A stretch of DNA of 64,000 nt from an uncultured Prevotella sp. (lineage in GTDB: Bacteria > Bacteroidota > Bacteroidia > Bacteroidales > Bacteroidaceae), in contig CAAGPV010000024.1 of assembly GCA_900771975.1 (NCBI GenBank), positions 12,205-76,204 on the forward strand, read 5' to 3'. The translations under genes were made by a program, and so were the position numbers. The notes under the pieces are model-generated. The model was not told the origin of the DNA. It made no database searches and saw nothing but the letters and a program-made list of their open reading frames with translations. Positions 24,783 through 32,631 of the stretch are shown in pieces (position 1 is the first letter of the stretch; every line of letters begins with the position of its first letter).

Positions 24783-25484
24783 ATGAGAAAAGTTCGATTA
24801 GTTATCGTCTTCTTGCTAACTATTATATGCTTTACCATCGACGCTCAACAGTTCGATGGTAAAGCATCGTTTTATAGTAACAATCTTCATGGAAGCAAAA
24901 TGGCCAATGGACGGCGATACAACAGAAATGCACTTACATGCGCTCACAAAACCCTTCCTTTCGGCACAATGCTTCGTGTTACAAACATGAATAACGGGCA
25001 AGAAGTAATCGTTGAAGTTACAGATAGAGGACCATATGTAAAAGGGCGTGTTATAGATTTGTCCTATCAAGCCGCCAAAGAACTTGGAATGATTGGAGCC
25101 GGAGTTAGCCGTGTACAAATTGAAATTCTCCCTTCCGGTGCAACTGTTCCCTATCGCACCGATGAAGACAACCCTTTAGAGTTGCCAGAAGGGGTGGAAT
25201 ATGGTATGGCTGGTGTTTGTTATGAATATATTCCTGATTGGGAAAAGCCCAAAGCAGAAGAACTACACACAGTGCCTCGCAAGATAAAAACAACGACTCG
25301 ACAAAACAAACATTCAAGCACACCGAAGAACAGACCTGCAAAATCAAATGTTACACATAAGCCTGCCGTTAAAGTTTCACAACAGAAACAACAACGACAC
25401 CAGCCCAAAAAGCAACAAAACAACAATAGTTGGTCAAACTTCTTTACTTCTGTAAAAAATGGAGTAACAAGTCTTTTCGACTAA
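24783..25484 (+). CDS. rlpA: RlpA-like septal-ring double-psi beta-barrel protein
   Basis: A 233-residue exported protein with signal peptide 1-21. Residues about 24-118 form the RlpA double-psi barrel (GKASFYSNNLHGSKMANG, GTMLRVTN, VTDRGPYVKGRVIDLS). RlpA proteins bind or cleave peptide-free peptidoglycan at the division septum. The C-terminal half is Lys/Gln/Asn-rich and low in complexity; no SPOR domain is recognisable. It has no promoter of its own and sits 9 bp after gdhA. Confidence 0.88.
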   Translation: MRKVRLVIVFLLTIICFTIDAQQFDGKASFYSNNLHGSKMANGRRYNRNALTCAHKTLPFGTMLRVTNMNNGQEVIVEVTDRGPYVKGRVIDLSYQAAKELGMIGAGVSRVQIEILPSGATVPYRTDEDNPLELPEGVEYGMAGVCYEYIPDWEKPKAEELHTVPRKIKTTTRQNKHSSTPKNRPAKSNVTHKPAVKVSQQKQQRHQPKKQQNNNSWSNFFTSVKNGVTSLFD

Positions 25485-25519
25485 AAACGAATAAGATTAC
25501 TTGTAATTAATTGAACTTT

Positions 25520-25574
25520 CAAAGACACAAAAGGAAGAAAAATTCAAACAATTTCTCTTCCTTTTGTGTCTTTG
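25520..25574. terminator. Bidirectional terminator between rlpA and the glycine-zipper lipoprotein
   Basis: A perfect 19-bp inverted repeat (25520-25538 with 25556-25574) with a 17-nt loop, between two convergent genes. The T-rich end is part of the stem on both strands. Confidence 0.85.
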
Positions 25575-25614
25575 ACATTATCCAACAGAAATTACTGGTC
25601 CTATATGTTATCTT

Positions 25615-26418
25615 TTACTTCTTCGTTGGAATACTAAATTGAACAGTTTGTCCTAAGGTCTTATTTCCCTGAAGGACAGAAACGGAAAAATTGGTTAGGC
25701 CGTTACGCAGACGATTGTCAGCTTTAACCATTGCCGTATAACGAATGCCTGCCCCTGGAGCTATACTCTCTATATGCACACTTGGACTAATATAGATATG
25801 CTTATTCCCCGTAGTTTCTACAACCATGGGCTGGATATCGTCTACAGGGAACTGACCTCGATTCTTCACTTCAAAAATAACCTTACCCAATTCGCCTCTA
25901 TCGAGGGCTCCATCTTGATTGTCATCAACAAACCGGACATTGGAAATTTCCACTTGAGAAGCATTTGCCATATCGGTAGCCAAGGGGGCAGAAACAGGTT
26001 GTGCAGCCGAATAGTTACCGGTATAATCTTCTCCATGAAAGTCATAGATTCGATCATCACCCGAATTTGTGGTATCGATGGGGCAACAATTACCCTCTTC
26101 TGGTTTCATCTTATTGGTCGAATTATAAGGATTGATTCCCTGAGCTCGGTTTTGCTGAACACGATCATAATGGTCATGCACACGTTGTTGTTCTTGCTGA
26201 TCGGCTTTTGCACCTACGGCTGCACCAATCGCTGCACCTCCGGCCATTCCTACCAACGTTCCGAGATCTGAGCCCCTGGGGCCACCGGCTATTCCTCCTA
26301 TAGCACTACCTAAGATACTACCTAAAGAACTTCCCGTATAGGCACCCATACCTGTATAAGAATTACAACTACTGAGCAACAATGTTGCACTTATTGCGTA
26401 AACCAATCCTTTCTTCAT
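25615..26418 (-). CDS. Glycine-zipper lipoprotein with a calcium-loop motif
   Basis: A 267-residue lipoprotein (Cys18 in LLSSC). Residues 32-70 are a double glycine zipper (SLGSILGSAIGGIAGG, GMAGGAAIGAAVGA) that inserts in membranes, as in SlyB/OmpA-like envelope proteins. A Gln/Asn-rich linker follows. Residues 165-176 (DDNQDGALDRGE) fit the calcium-binding EF-hand loop exactly. Residues about 155-265 resemble a CARDB-type beta-sandwich (VIFEVKNRGQFPVDDIQP). Envelope maintenance is likely; the exact role is unknown. Confidence 0.78.
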   Translation of the reverse strand: MKKGLVYAISATLLLSSCNSYTGMGAYTGSSLGSILGSAIGGIAGGPRGSDLGTLVGMAGGAAIGAAVGAKADQQEQQRVHDHYDRVQQNRAQGINPYNSTNKMKPEEGNCCPIDTTNSGDDRIYDFHGEDYTGNYSAAQPVSAPLATDMANASQVEISNVRFVDDNQDGALDRGELGKVIFEVKNRGQFPVDDIQPMVVETTGNKHIYISPSVHIESIAPGAGIRYTAMVKADNRLRNGLTNFSVSVLQGNKTLGQTVQFSIPTKK

Positions 26419-26444
26419 AACCGTTATTTTTTTGATTGATGTTA

Positions 26445-26452
26445 CAAAGATA
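26445..26452 (-). promoter_or_regulatory. -7 element for the glycine-zipper lipoprotein
   Basis: Minus-strand TATCTTTG, 26 nt before the ATG. Confidence 0.55.
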
Positions 26453-26613
26453 AGGAGTTAGCCAATAATAACGACAGATAAAATCCCTATTTATTGTAGG
26501 AATTTTCCTAATCTATACCCTTTCAATGCGTAAATTAGAGCCAACCTGTCAAAATCATTCAGCTATTCGGTACATTTTTACAATATGGTACAGGGGTGTA
26601 ACAAAGATATTAA

Positions 26614-26622
26614 TAGATTTGC
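26614..26622 (+). promoter_or_regulatory. -7 element for the exported protein at 26657
   Basis: TAGATTTGC within the palindrome GATTTGCAAATC, 34 nt before the ATG. Confidence 0.5.
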
Positions 26623-26656
26623 AAATCACAAATGTTTAACATAATGATTAGATAAC

Positions 26657-27268
26657 ATGAAAACAAAAAGAATTTTATTAATGGGTATGATGGCTTTCTT
26701 TTTAGGAAGCACTTCTGTTTCTGCACAGGGATTGGGCGGTATCTTCAAAAAAGCAAAAAAAATATTGGATAACGCTATCGAATCTACAAACACTACAACA
26801 TCTGCCAATGGACAAACGACAACTCCAAAAACAATTAAGGGGGCAGAAATTGCTATAGCAAATGGAGGCACACTCATCAATCCACTTCCAAATATCGTTG
26901 ATGTTCAACTGGTAGGGGCATATGGAAAGTCTACATCTGAAAACTATGGAGAGGTGAACTTGATTTTAAAAGTGAAGATGATAGCCAATCTCAATGCCAT
27001 GTCGATTGGTTGCAACTCCAACTATCCTGCAATAATGATAGATCAAGACGGGAATAGCTACAAAATGCGTGGGTTCGGATGGTCAAACTATGACGTTACA
27101 GAAGGTATCTTCATCAACCTTCCTCTGAAAGACAGCGATACATTCGTTGATGTAAAAAAGACAGCTACCACCATTCAAAAACTTCAAATAGGACTGAGTA
27201 CAAGTTATGAAAACACAGGATTACTCGTCTTGAAGGATGTCCCCATACAATGGGATTTCGAAAAATAG
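26657..27268 (+). CDS. Exported protein of unknown function
   Basis: A 203-residue protein with signal peptide 1-23 (MKTKRILLMGMMAFFLGSTS start). The first mature part is an amphipathic stretch GLGGIFKKAKKILDNAIES, followed by a Thr/Asn-rich linker, then a beta-rich domain of about 140 residues (VQLVGAYGKSTSENYGEV, VNLILKVKMIANL). No family recognised with confidence. It has its own promoter and a terminator at 27298-27340. Confidence 0.7.
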   Translation: MKTKRILLMGMMAFFLGSTSVSAQGLGGIFKKAKKILDNAIESTNTTTSANGQTTTPKTIKGAEIAIANGGTLINPLPNIVDVQLVGAYGKSTSENYGEVNLILKVKMIANLNAMSIGCNSNYPAIMIDQDGNSYKMRGFGWSNYDVTEGIFINLPLKDSDTFVDVKKTATTIQKLQIGLSTSYENTGLLVLKDVPIQWDFEK

Positions 27269-27297
27269 ACACTTACTAAAAACACTATAACTATTCG

Positions 27298-27340
27298 GTC
27301 TGGCCTTACAAGCAACAAGAGCATCGAAAGGCCAGACTTT
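27298..27340 (+). terminator. Terminator after the exported protein gene
   Basis: Stem GTCTGGCCTT/AAGGCCAGAC (27298-27307 with 27328-27337), then TTTA. Also downstream of the convergent AraC-type gene. Confidence 0.7.
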
Positions 27341-27371
27341 ACATAATAAACCACTAAAGGGCTAAAAGCTA

Positions 27372-28418
27372 TTATTTATTCTGTTGATTGCGATATTCTA
27401 TTGGAGAGCACCCATGAACTTGAGAAAAAACGCGTCGGAATGTCGAAAGAGAATTAAAGCCAGACTCTTGTGCTATAACAGATAAAGGTCTTGTTGAAGA
27501 ACGAAGTAGGTTTTCGGCATATTTAATGCGCAGATTGTTAACATAGTCATAAAAGGTCTGCCCATTTTCTTGGTTGAAAAAACGAGAGATATAAGTACGA
27601 TTAGTTCCAACAAGGCGAGCTACATCAGAGAGTTTAAGCCGCGGATTTAGGTATAGTTTTTCTTCTATAAACAGTCGGTTTACCGTATCCCTAATCATGG
27701 TAGAATTACCTGTTGGGAGAATTTCTTTCTCTATTTGCTTTGACGTCACCATATCGGTTTCACCTAATTCGTCAATAACAGACTCATGTTTATACAAGAA
27801 ATAGCAAATGGCCATCCAACATATCAAAGAGCAAAGCATATAAACCATGTCAAAACTGATATCGGTCACATAACAACTCACTACCCAAAAGACTAATATG
27901 AAAAAACAACAAAAGAGAATACCACGCAACCAATTGAGATTTATATTATCTTGATAAGAGAACCGTTCTTTCAGTTGCCGATGATAGCGAGATATAAAGA
28001 AAAACGTAAGTATATAAGTGGCTGTACCATAAATAGCACTCCACATAGTGAGCAATTCAAACCATATCTTAACTCCAGTAAAGGCAAACGCCAATATCAG
28101 TCCCACAAAGCCTAATTCATGCACACACACTCTACGCCAAGTCAGCCAACCAGGCTTGACAAGCTCCATTAAAATGAAAATATAGAACGGTATTATTAAC
28201 ATGTCTATCGCACTCGTCAAAAACCAGTAATAGGAATAATCACTTAACCAGTTTCCCGGTAAAAGTATATCCTTTAAACATTCGGCATCCAAGATTGTCA
28301 TAAGAACGACTATCAAACGTGAAAGTCTATCGTTGCCCCTACGCCAAAACAACCATATCATCATGGTGTAAAACATCACACAAAGACCATAGACAAAAGA
28401 AATATTTGAAAAGTGCAT
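27372..28418 (-). CDS. AraC-family regulator with membrane-embedded N-terminus
   Basis: A 348-residue protein. The first about 215 residues contain six or seven hydrophobic segments (FVYGLCVMFYTMMIWLF, SAIDMLIIPFYIFILM, ILFCCFFILVFWVVS). The last about 105 form an AraC/XylS double helix-turn-helix (LKLSDVARLVGTNRTYISRFF, then GFNSLSTFRRVFSQVHG). Such proteins may sense a membrane or external signal and bind DNA directly. Start 28418 is set by the promoter at 28446-28477; an upstream in-frame ATG at 28586 would precede it. Target genes unknown. Confidence 0.85.
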   Translation of the reverse strand: MHFSNISFVYGLCVMFYTMMIWLFWRRGNDRLSRLIVVLMTILDAECLKDILLPGNWLSDYSYYWFLTSAIDMLIIPFYIFILMELVKPGWLTWRRVCVHELGFVGLILAFAFTGVKIWFELLTMWSAIYGTATYILTFFFISRYHRQLKERFSYQDNINLNWLRGILFCCFFILVFWVVSCYVTDISFDMVYMLCSLICWMAICYFLYKHESVIDELGETDMVTSKQIEKEILPTGNSTMIRDTVNRLFIEEKLYLNPRLKLSDVARLVGTNRTYISRFFNQENGQTFYDYVNNLRIKYAENLLRSSTRPLSVIAQESGFNSLSTFRRVFSQVHGCSPIEYRNQQNK

Positions 28419-28445
28419 GAAATACGTTTCTTGTTTACTAACATA

Positions 28446-28477
28446 CAAATATAAATAAATTATTTCACACACACAAA
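28446..28477 (-). promoter_or_regulatory. Promoter of the AraC-type gene
   Basis: Minus-strand TTTG, 20 nt, TATATTTG; the leader is about 22 nt. Confidence 0.7.
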
Positions 28478-29034
28478 AAACATACTCTATGATTTCGCCA
28501 CAAGGAAGAATAGTGGAAGTTACTAACGCAGAATTACACCCAACATTCTCATCAATCTGAGGGAACATCCAATGCAAACCTAACACACAGAGTTAGTGGA
28601 AATACGCTACTCACGAACAACCATACTAAGCGAGGAGAAGACTTAAACAAAAAGTGATCTTACACAGCTTCGACTTAAGGAAAAAAGAGACTCATGACAC
28701 ATTGGATGGTGTAAACAACATGGATGCCGCAAGAAAAGTTAAACTAATCTATTAAAGAATTTACAAAATAATAAAATCTAAGATATCCACTCCATACGGA
28801 TTTTTCCATCTTGGAACATTTTTACGCTCTTTTTCAAAGATAATTAACTCTAAGCTAAGACAGTGAAGTAAAGTTATTATTACCAAAAAAGAAAAATATC
28901 AAGCTCCTTGATGTGCCTGATTTTTTTGGCAGATAGAGCTTCGAAGATATAACATCCACTTAAAAAGCAACAGTACTTTGACCCCATTCTCCGCACATGC
29001 AGTAAAAACAATATGCTTAAGATAATAAACTTAC
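28478..29034. other. Intergenic stretch with no visible gene
   Basis: About 560 bp of A+T-rich sequence between the AraC-type promoter and the end of the ribosomal cluster. All frames are broken by stops; I see no RNA gene, repeat or mobile-element end. Confidence 0.5.
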
Positions 29035-29078
29035 TTTAAAAAAAATAGAGCCCATTCTTAAAAAGAATGAGCTCTATA
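29035..29078 (-). terminator. Terminator of the S10-spc-alpha cluster
   Basis: A 15-bp stem with one mismatch (29045-29059 with 29063-29077), followed on the minus strand by a T run at 29038-29045. It lies 20 nt after the rplQ stop. Confidence 0.92.
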
Positions 29079-29097
29079 ATATGAGATAAAAGATAAA

Positions 29098-29598
29098 TTA
29101 TTCAGCTTTTGAAGTTTCTTCTGAAGAAGTTTCAGCTTCAACATTAGTTGTTGCTTCAGCTGTTTCTGTCTTCTTAGTAGTTGAACGACGGCTACGGCGA
29201 GTCTTCTTAGCTGCTGCTTTAGGAGTTTTCGCCATATTTTCATCAAAGTCTACTAATTCAATAAAAGCAACAGGAGCAGCATCACCCTGACGAGCGCCAA
29301 GCTTAATGATGCGGGTATAACCTCCGGGACGGTCACCTACTTTTGCAGCTACCTCTCCAAAAAGTTCTTTAACAGCCAACTTATCTTGCAAATAACGGAA
29401 AACTACACGACGAGAAGTCATAGTATCGTTCTTTGAACGAGTGATAAGAGGCTCAACATACTTTTTAAGAGCCTTAGCCTTTGCGAGGGTCGTAGTGATT
29501 CTTTTGTGTCGAATCAAAGAAATAGCCATGTTAGCGAGCATAGCCTTACGATGATCGGCAGTACGACCTAAATGGTTGAATTTTTTATTGTGTCTCAT
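29098..29598 (-). CDS. rplQ: Ribosomal protein L17
   Basis: A 166-residue L17, recognised by MRHNKKFNHLGRTADHRKAML and the core RHKRITTTLAKAKALKKYVEPLIT. Beyond the normal end at about residue 125 it carries a low-complexity tail, first Lys/Arg (KKTRRSRRSTTKK) and then Glu/Thr/Ser-rich. Such a tail is common in Bacteroidetes. Last gene of the cluster, followed by a strong terminator. Confidence 0.97.
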   Translation of the reverse strand: MRHNKKFNHLGRTADHRKAMLANMAISLIRHKRITTTLAKAKALKKYVEPLITRSKNDTMTSRRVVFRYLQDKLAVKELFGEVAAKVGDRPGGYTRIIKLGARQGDAAPVAFIELVDFDENMAKTPKAAAKKTRRSRRSTTKKTETAEATTNVEAETSSEETSKAE

Positions 29599-29627
29599 TT
29601 TAATTTCGTTTTAGAATAAGGACTAAA

Positions 29628-30620
29628 TTATTCCTTATCCAATTTATATTTTGAAATATCAGTTCCAAAAGACAGATTCAGACCTTCGAGCAAATCATCA
29701 AGCTCTGAAAGCGATTTCTTACCAAAGTTACGGAATTTCAACAAATCCGTTTTGTTGTACTGAACCAAGTCTCCAAGAGTTTCCACATCAGCAGCTTTCA
29801 GACAATTTAGCGCACGAACAGAAAGATTCATATCGGTTAATTTTGTCTTTAAAAGTTGCCTCATGTGCAAAACTTCTTCATCAAATTCCTGGTTGCCCTC
29901 TTGATCAGGATTTTCAAGAGTAATCTTTTCATCAGAGAACAACATGAAGTGATAAATAAGTATTTTAGCAGCTTCTTTCAGCGCATCCTTCGGGCTAATG
30001 GAACCATCGGTTGTAACTTCCAATACGAGTTTATCATAGTCGGTTTTTTGTTCAACACGATATGGTTCTACTGCGTATTTTACATTACGTATAGGGGTGT
30101 AGATTGAATCGATTGGGAGTACATTGACATCTGTACAGAACTGGCGATTTTCTTCAGAAGGAACATAACCACGTCCTTTGTTTATCGTCAAATCAATCTG
30201 CATTGAAGCCTTAGCATCTAAATGACAAATCACCAAATCAGGGTTTAACACTTCAAATCCAGTCAAATACTTGCCAATATCACCAGCTTTGAATTCAGTA
30301 GAATTCTCAACAGTAATACTAACTTTCTCATTCTCGAATTCTTCTACTACTTGCTTGAATCGAACTTGTTTGAGATTCAAGATGATGTTGGTAACATCTT
30401 CCTTAACACCAGAAACAGAAGAAAACTCATGCTCAACACCAGAGATACGAATAGTGTTGATAGCATAGCCTTCCAAAGATGAAAGGAGGATGCGGCGAAG
30501 AGCGTTACCTATGGTCACACCAAAGCCAGGCTCAAGAGGACGAAATTCGAACTTGCCGAAATGGTCGTTTGCCTCCAGCATCACTACTTTATCAGGTTTT
30601 TGAAATGCTAATATCGCCAT
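29628..30620 (-). CDS. rpoA: RNA polymerase alpha subunit
   Basis: A 330-residue alpha subunit. The N-terminal dimerisation domain covers about 1-230 (GFGVTIGNALRRILLSSLEG). The C-terminal DNA- and activator-binding domain covers about 255-320 (LNLSVRALNCLKAADVETLG, FGKKSLSELDDLL). Start 30620 gives MAILAFQKPDKV; an ATG twelve codons upstream overlaps rpsD and is not used by relatives. Confidence 0.98.
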   Translation of the reverse strand: MAILAFQKPDKVVMLEANDHFGKFEFRPLEPGFGVTIGNALRRILLSSLEGYAINTIRISGVEHEFSSVSGVKEDVTNIILNLKQVRFKQVVEEFENEKVSITVENSTEFKAGDIGKYLTGFEVLNPDLVICHLDAKASMQIDLTINKGRGYVPSEENRQFCTDVNVLPIDSIYTPIRNVKYAVEPYRVEQKTDYDKLVLEVTTDGSISPKDALKEAAKILIYHFMLFSDEKITLENPDQEGNQEFDEEVLHMRQLLKTKLTDMNLSVRALNCLKAADVETLGDLVQYNKTDLLKFRNFGKKSLSELDDLLEGLNLSFGTDISKYKLDKE

Positions 30621-30633
30621 TAATTTAATGATT

Positions 30634-31242
30634 TTATTGTTTAGAGTACAACTCAACGATTAATTGTTCCTTAATATTCTCTGGAATGTCAGCACGGTCT
30701 GGTTTGTGCAAATATTTACCACTCTTAGTGTTTTCATCCCATTCAATCCAAGGATACTTACTGTGGTTGAAGCCAGCCAAAGCAGCCTCGATAACTTCAA
30801 GCGACTTTGCCTTTTCACGAACACCTACAACATCACCTGCTTTAACTGCATAAGATGGAATGTTAACCACTTTGCCGTTAACAACAATATGTTTGTGACC
30901 TACAAGCTGACGAGCAGCTGCACGTGTAGGAGCGATACCAAGACGGAAAACAACGTTATCCAAACGGCTTTCGAGGTTCTGAAGAAGCACCTCACCAGTA
31001 ATACCGTCAGCTTTTGCTGCTTTGTCGAACATGTTACGGAATTGACGTTCCAATACACCGTAGGTATATTTAGCTTTTTGTTTTTCAGCCAACTGAGCAC
31101 CATACTCAGATTGTTTGCGACGACGGTTATTACCATGTTGCCCTGGAGGGAAATTTCTTTTAGATAATACTTTGTCAGCACCGAAAATAGCTTCACCAAA
31201 ACGGCGTGCAATTCTTGATTTTGGACCAATGTATCTTGCCAT
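30634..31242 (-). CDS. rpsD: Ribosomal protein S4
   Basis: A 202-residue S4, the primary 16S rRNA-binding protein of the 30S body. MARYIGPKSRIARRFG opens it; the S4 RNA-binding domain is at about 93-155 (LESRLDNVVFRLG, HKHIVVNGKVVNIPSYAVK). No zinc-finger cysteines at the N-terminus, so this is the zinc-free form. 37 bp downstream of rpsK. Confidence 0.98.
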   Translation of the reverse strand: MARYIGPKSRIARRFGEAIFGADKVLSKRNFPPGQHGNNRRRKQSEYGAQLAEKQKAKYTYGVLERQFRNMFDKAAKADGITGEVLLQNLESRLDNVVFRLGIAPTRAAARQLVGHKHIVVNGKVVNIPSYAVKAGDVVGVREKAKSLEVIEAALAGFNHSKYPWIEWDENTKSGKYLHKPDRADIPENIKEQLIVELYSKQ

Positions 31243-31279
31243 AATCTTATGTATTCTTTTAAAAGTTTTCTAAAATGAA

Positions 31280-31669
31280 TTAAACGCGACGACGCTTTGG
31301 AGGACGACAACCATTGTGTGGTAATGGTGTAACGTCAACAATTTCAGTCACCTCAATTCCTGCGCTATGAATAGCACGAATAGCACTCTCGCGACCGTTA
31401 CCAGGACCTTTTACATAAGCCTTAACTTTACGAAGACCGAGGTCAAAGGCTACTTTAGCACAATCCTCTGCAGCCATTTGGGCAGCATAAGGAGTATTTT
31501 TCTTAGAGCCGCGGAAACCCATTTTACCGGCAGAAGACCAAGAGATAATCTGCCCTTCACTATTAGCTAAAGATACAATAATATTATTGAAAGAACTATG
31601 TACGTGGAGTTGTCCAACTGCATCAACTCTTACATTTCTTTTCTTAGATGTTGCTGATTTTTTTGCCAT
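31280..31669 (-). CDS. rpsK: Ribosomal protein S11
   Basis: A 129-residue S11 of the 30S platform, which lines the mRNA exit channel. Diagnostic stretches are HSSFNNIIVSL, SSAGKMGFRGSKKNTPYAAQ and the end DVTPLPHNGCRPPKRRRV. It lies 17 bp after rpsM. Confidence 0.98.
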   Translation of the reverse strand: MAKKSATSKKRNVRVDAVGQLHVHSSFNNIIVSLANSEGQIISWSSAGKMGFRGSKKNTPYAAQMAAEDCAKVAFDLGLRKVKAYVKGPGNGRESAIRAIHSAGIEVTEIVDVTPLPHNGCRPPKRRRV

Positions 31670-31686
31670 TGTTAATTTCCTCCGAA

Positions 31687-32067
31687 TTACTTAGTAGCTT
31701 TCTTCTTATTAGCAACAGTCTTCTTCTTACCCTTACGGGTACGAGCATTGTTTTTAGTGCTCTGGCCACGAACAGGAAGACCATTACGATGTCTAACTCC
31801 ACGATAGCAACCTATATCCATAAGGCGCTTGATATTCATTTGGATCTCAGAACGGAGATCACCTTCAACTTTGAATTCAGCACCGATAATTTCACGGATT
31901 TTGGCTGCTTGATCATCAGTCCACTCGGAAACTTTCAGATCACGGTTAACACCGGCCTTATCCAATATCTTTGCTGAACTACTTCGACCTATACCATAGA
32001 TATAAGTCAATGCGATTTCGCCACGCTTATTTTGGGGCAAATCTACTCCAACAATTCTTATTGCCAT
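31687..32067 (-). CDS. rpsM: Ribosomal protein S13
   Basis: A 126-residue S13 of the 30S head, contacting the P-site tRNA. MAIRIVGVDLPQNKRGEIAL opens it; the tail GQSTKNNARTRKGKKKTVA reaches the decoding centre. First gene after an internal promoter (32112-32120), so rpsM-rpsK-rpsD-rpoA-rplQ can be made separately from the genes upstream. Confidence 0.98.
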   Translation of the reverse strand: MAIRIVGVDLPQNKRGEIALTYIYGIGRSSSAKILDKAGVNRDLKVSEWTDDQAAKIREIIGAEFKVEGDLRSEIQMNIKRLMDIGCYRGVRHRNGLPVRGQSTKNNARTRKGKKKTVANKKKATK

Positions 32068-32111
32068 TGTTAATTAATTGATTATAAAATGTTGTAATTG
32101 CTAAAAAGCAC

Positions 32112-32120
32112 GCAAAAGTA
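32112..32120 (-). promoter_or_regulatory. -7 element of an internal alpha-operon promoter
   Basis: Minus-strand TACTTTTGC in the 96-bp gap between rpmJ and rpsM, 45 nt before the rpsM ATG. No -33 TTTG at the usual spacing. Confidence 0.5.
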
Positions 32121-32163
32121 CAAAGATTTTGTCAAACACTTAGGCTTTTACGTTTTTTTAACT

Positions 32164-32280
32164 TTAACCCTGACGCATTTTAAACTTAGGGTTCTTCTTG
32201 TTAATAACGAACAAGCGACCTTTACGACGAACTATTTTGCAGTCGGGAGTACGCTTCTTCAAAGATGCTCTTGTCTTCAT
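32164..32280 (-). CDS. rpmJ: Ribosomal protein L36
   Basis: A 38-residue L36. It opens MKTRASLKKRTPDCKIVRR and ends KKNPKFKMRQG. Only one cysteine (Cys14) is present, so it is the zinc-free form normal in Bacteroidetes. 11 bp after infA. Confidence 0.95.
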   Translation of the reverse strand: MKTRASLKKRTPDCKIVRRKGRLFVINKKNPKFKMRQG

Positions 32281-32291
32281 ATCAGTATTAT

Positions 32292-32510
32292 TTATTTGTA
32301 TCTGAAAACTATTCTGCCTTTTGTCAAGTCATAGGGGCTCATTTCCACTTTCACTTTATCGCCTGGAAGAATTTTTATATAATGCATACGCATCTTTCCA
32401 GAAATGTGAGCAGTGATGTCGACCCCATTTTCCAATTCAACACGAAACATAGCATTAGAGAGAGCCTCCATGATAGTTCCGTCCTGTTCTATTGCAGCTT
32501 GTTTTGCCAT
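32292..32510 (-). CDS. infA: Translation initiation factor IF-1
   Basis: A 72-residue single OB-fold protein that blocks the A site during initiation. MAKQAAIEQDGTIMEALSNA opens it; GKMRMHYIKILPGDKVKVEMSPYDL is diagnostic, as is the end KGRIVFRYK. It is preceded by a terminator-like hairpin rather than by map. Confidence 0.98.
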   Translation of the reverse strand: MAKQAAIEQDGTIMEALSNAMFRVELENGVDITAHISGKMRMHYIKILPGDKVKVEMSPYDLTKGRIVFRYK

Positions 32511-32521
32511 TGCTTAAGTAA

Positions 32522-32574
32522 TTTATTAAAAAGCCAATATCAGTAGAGACTTTAAGTCTCATACTGACAGGCTT
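32522..32574 (-). terminator. Hairpin between secY and infA (attenuator or terminator)
   Basis: A long imperfect stem (32531-32574: AAGCC, then CAGTA and GAGACT pairing with AGTCTC, ACTG and GGCTT) with a 3-nt loop, followed on the minus strand by TTTTTAATAAAT. It sits between secY and infA and could lower readthrough into infA-rpmJ. Confidence 0.65.
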
Positions 32575-32631
32575 AATTATATTAAACTCTATTCTTATTC
32601 AAAACTTTTAAATGATAAAGTCTATAAAGAA

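Noticed and set aside
28478..29034. Remnant gene or mobile-element end in the long gap before rplQ
   Set aside because: No inverted ends, target duplications or coding stretches could be found; only A+T-rich sequence.
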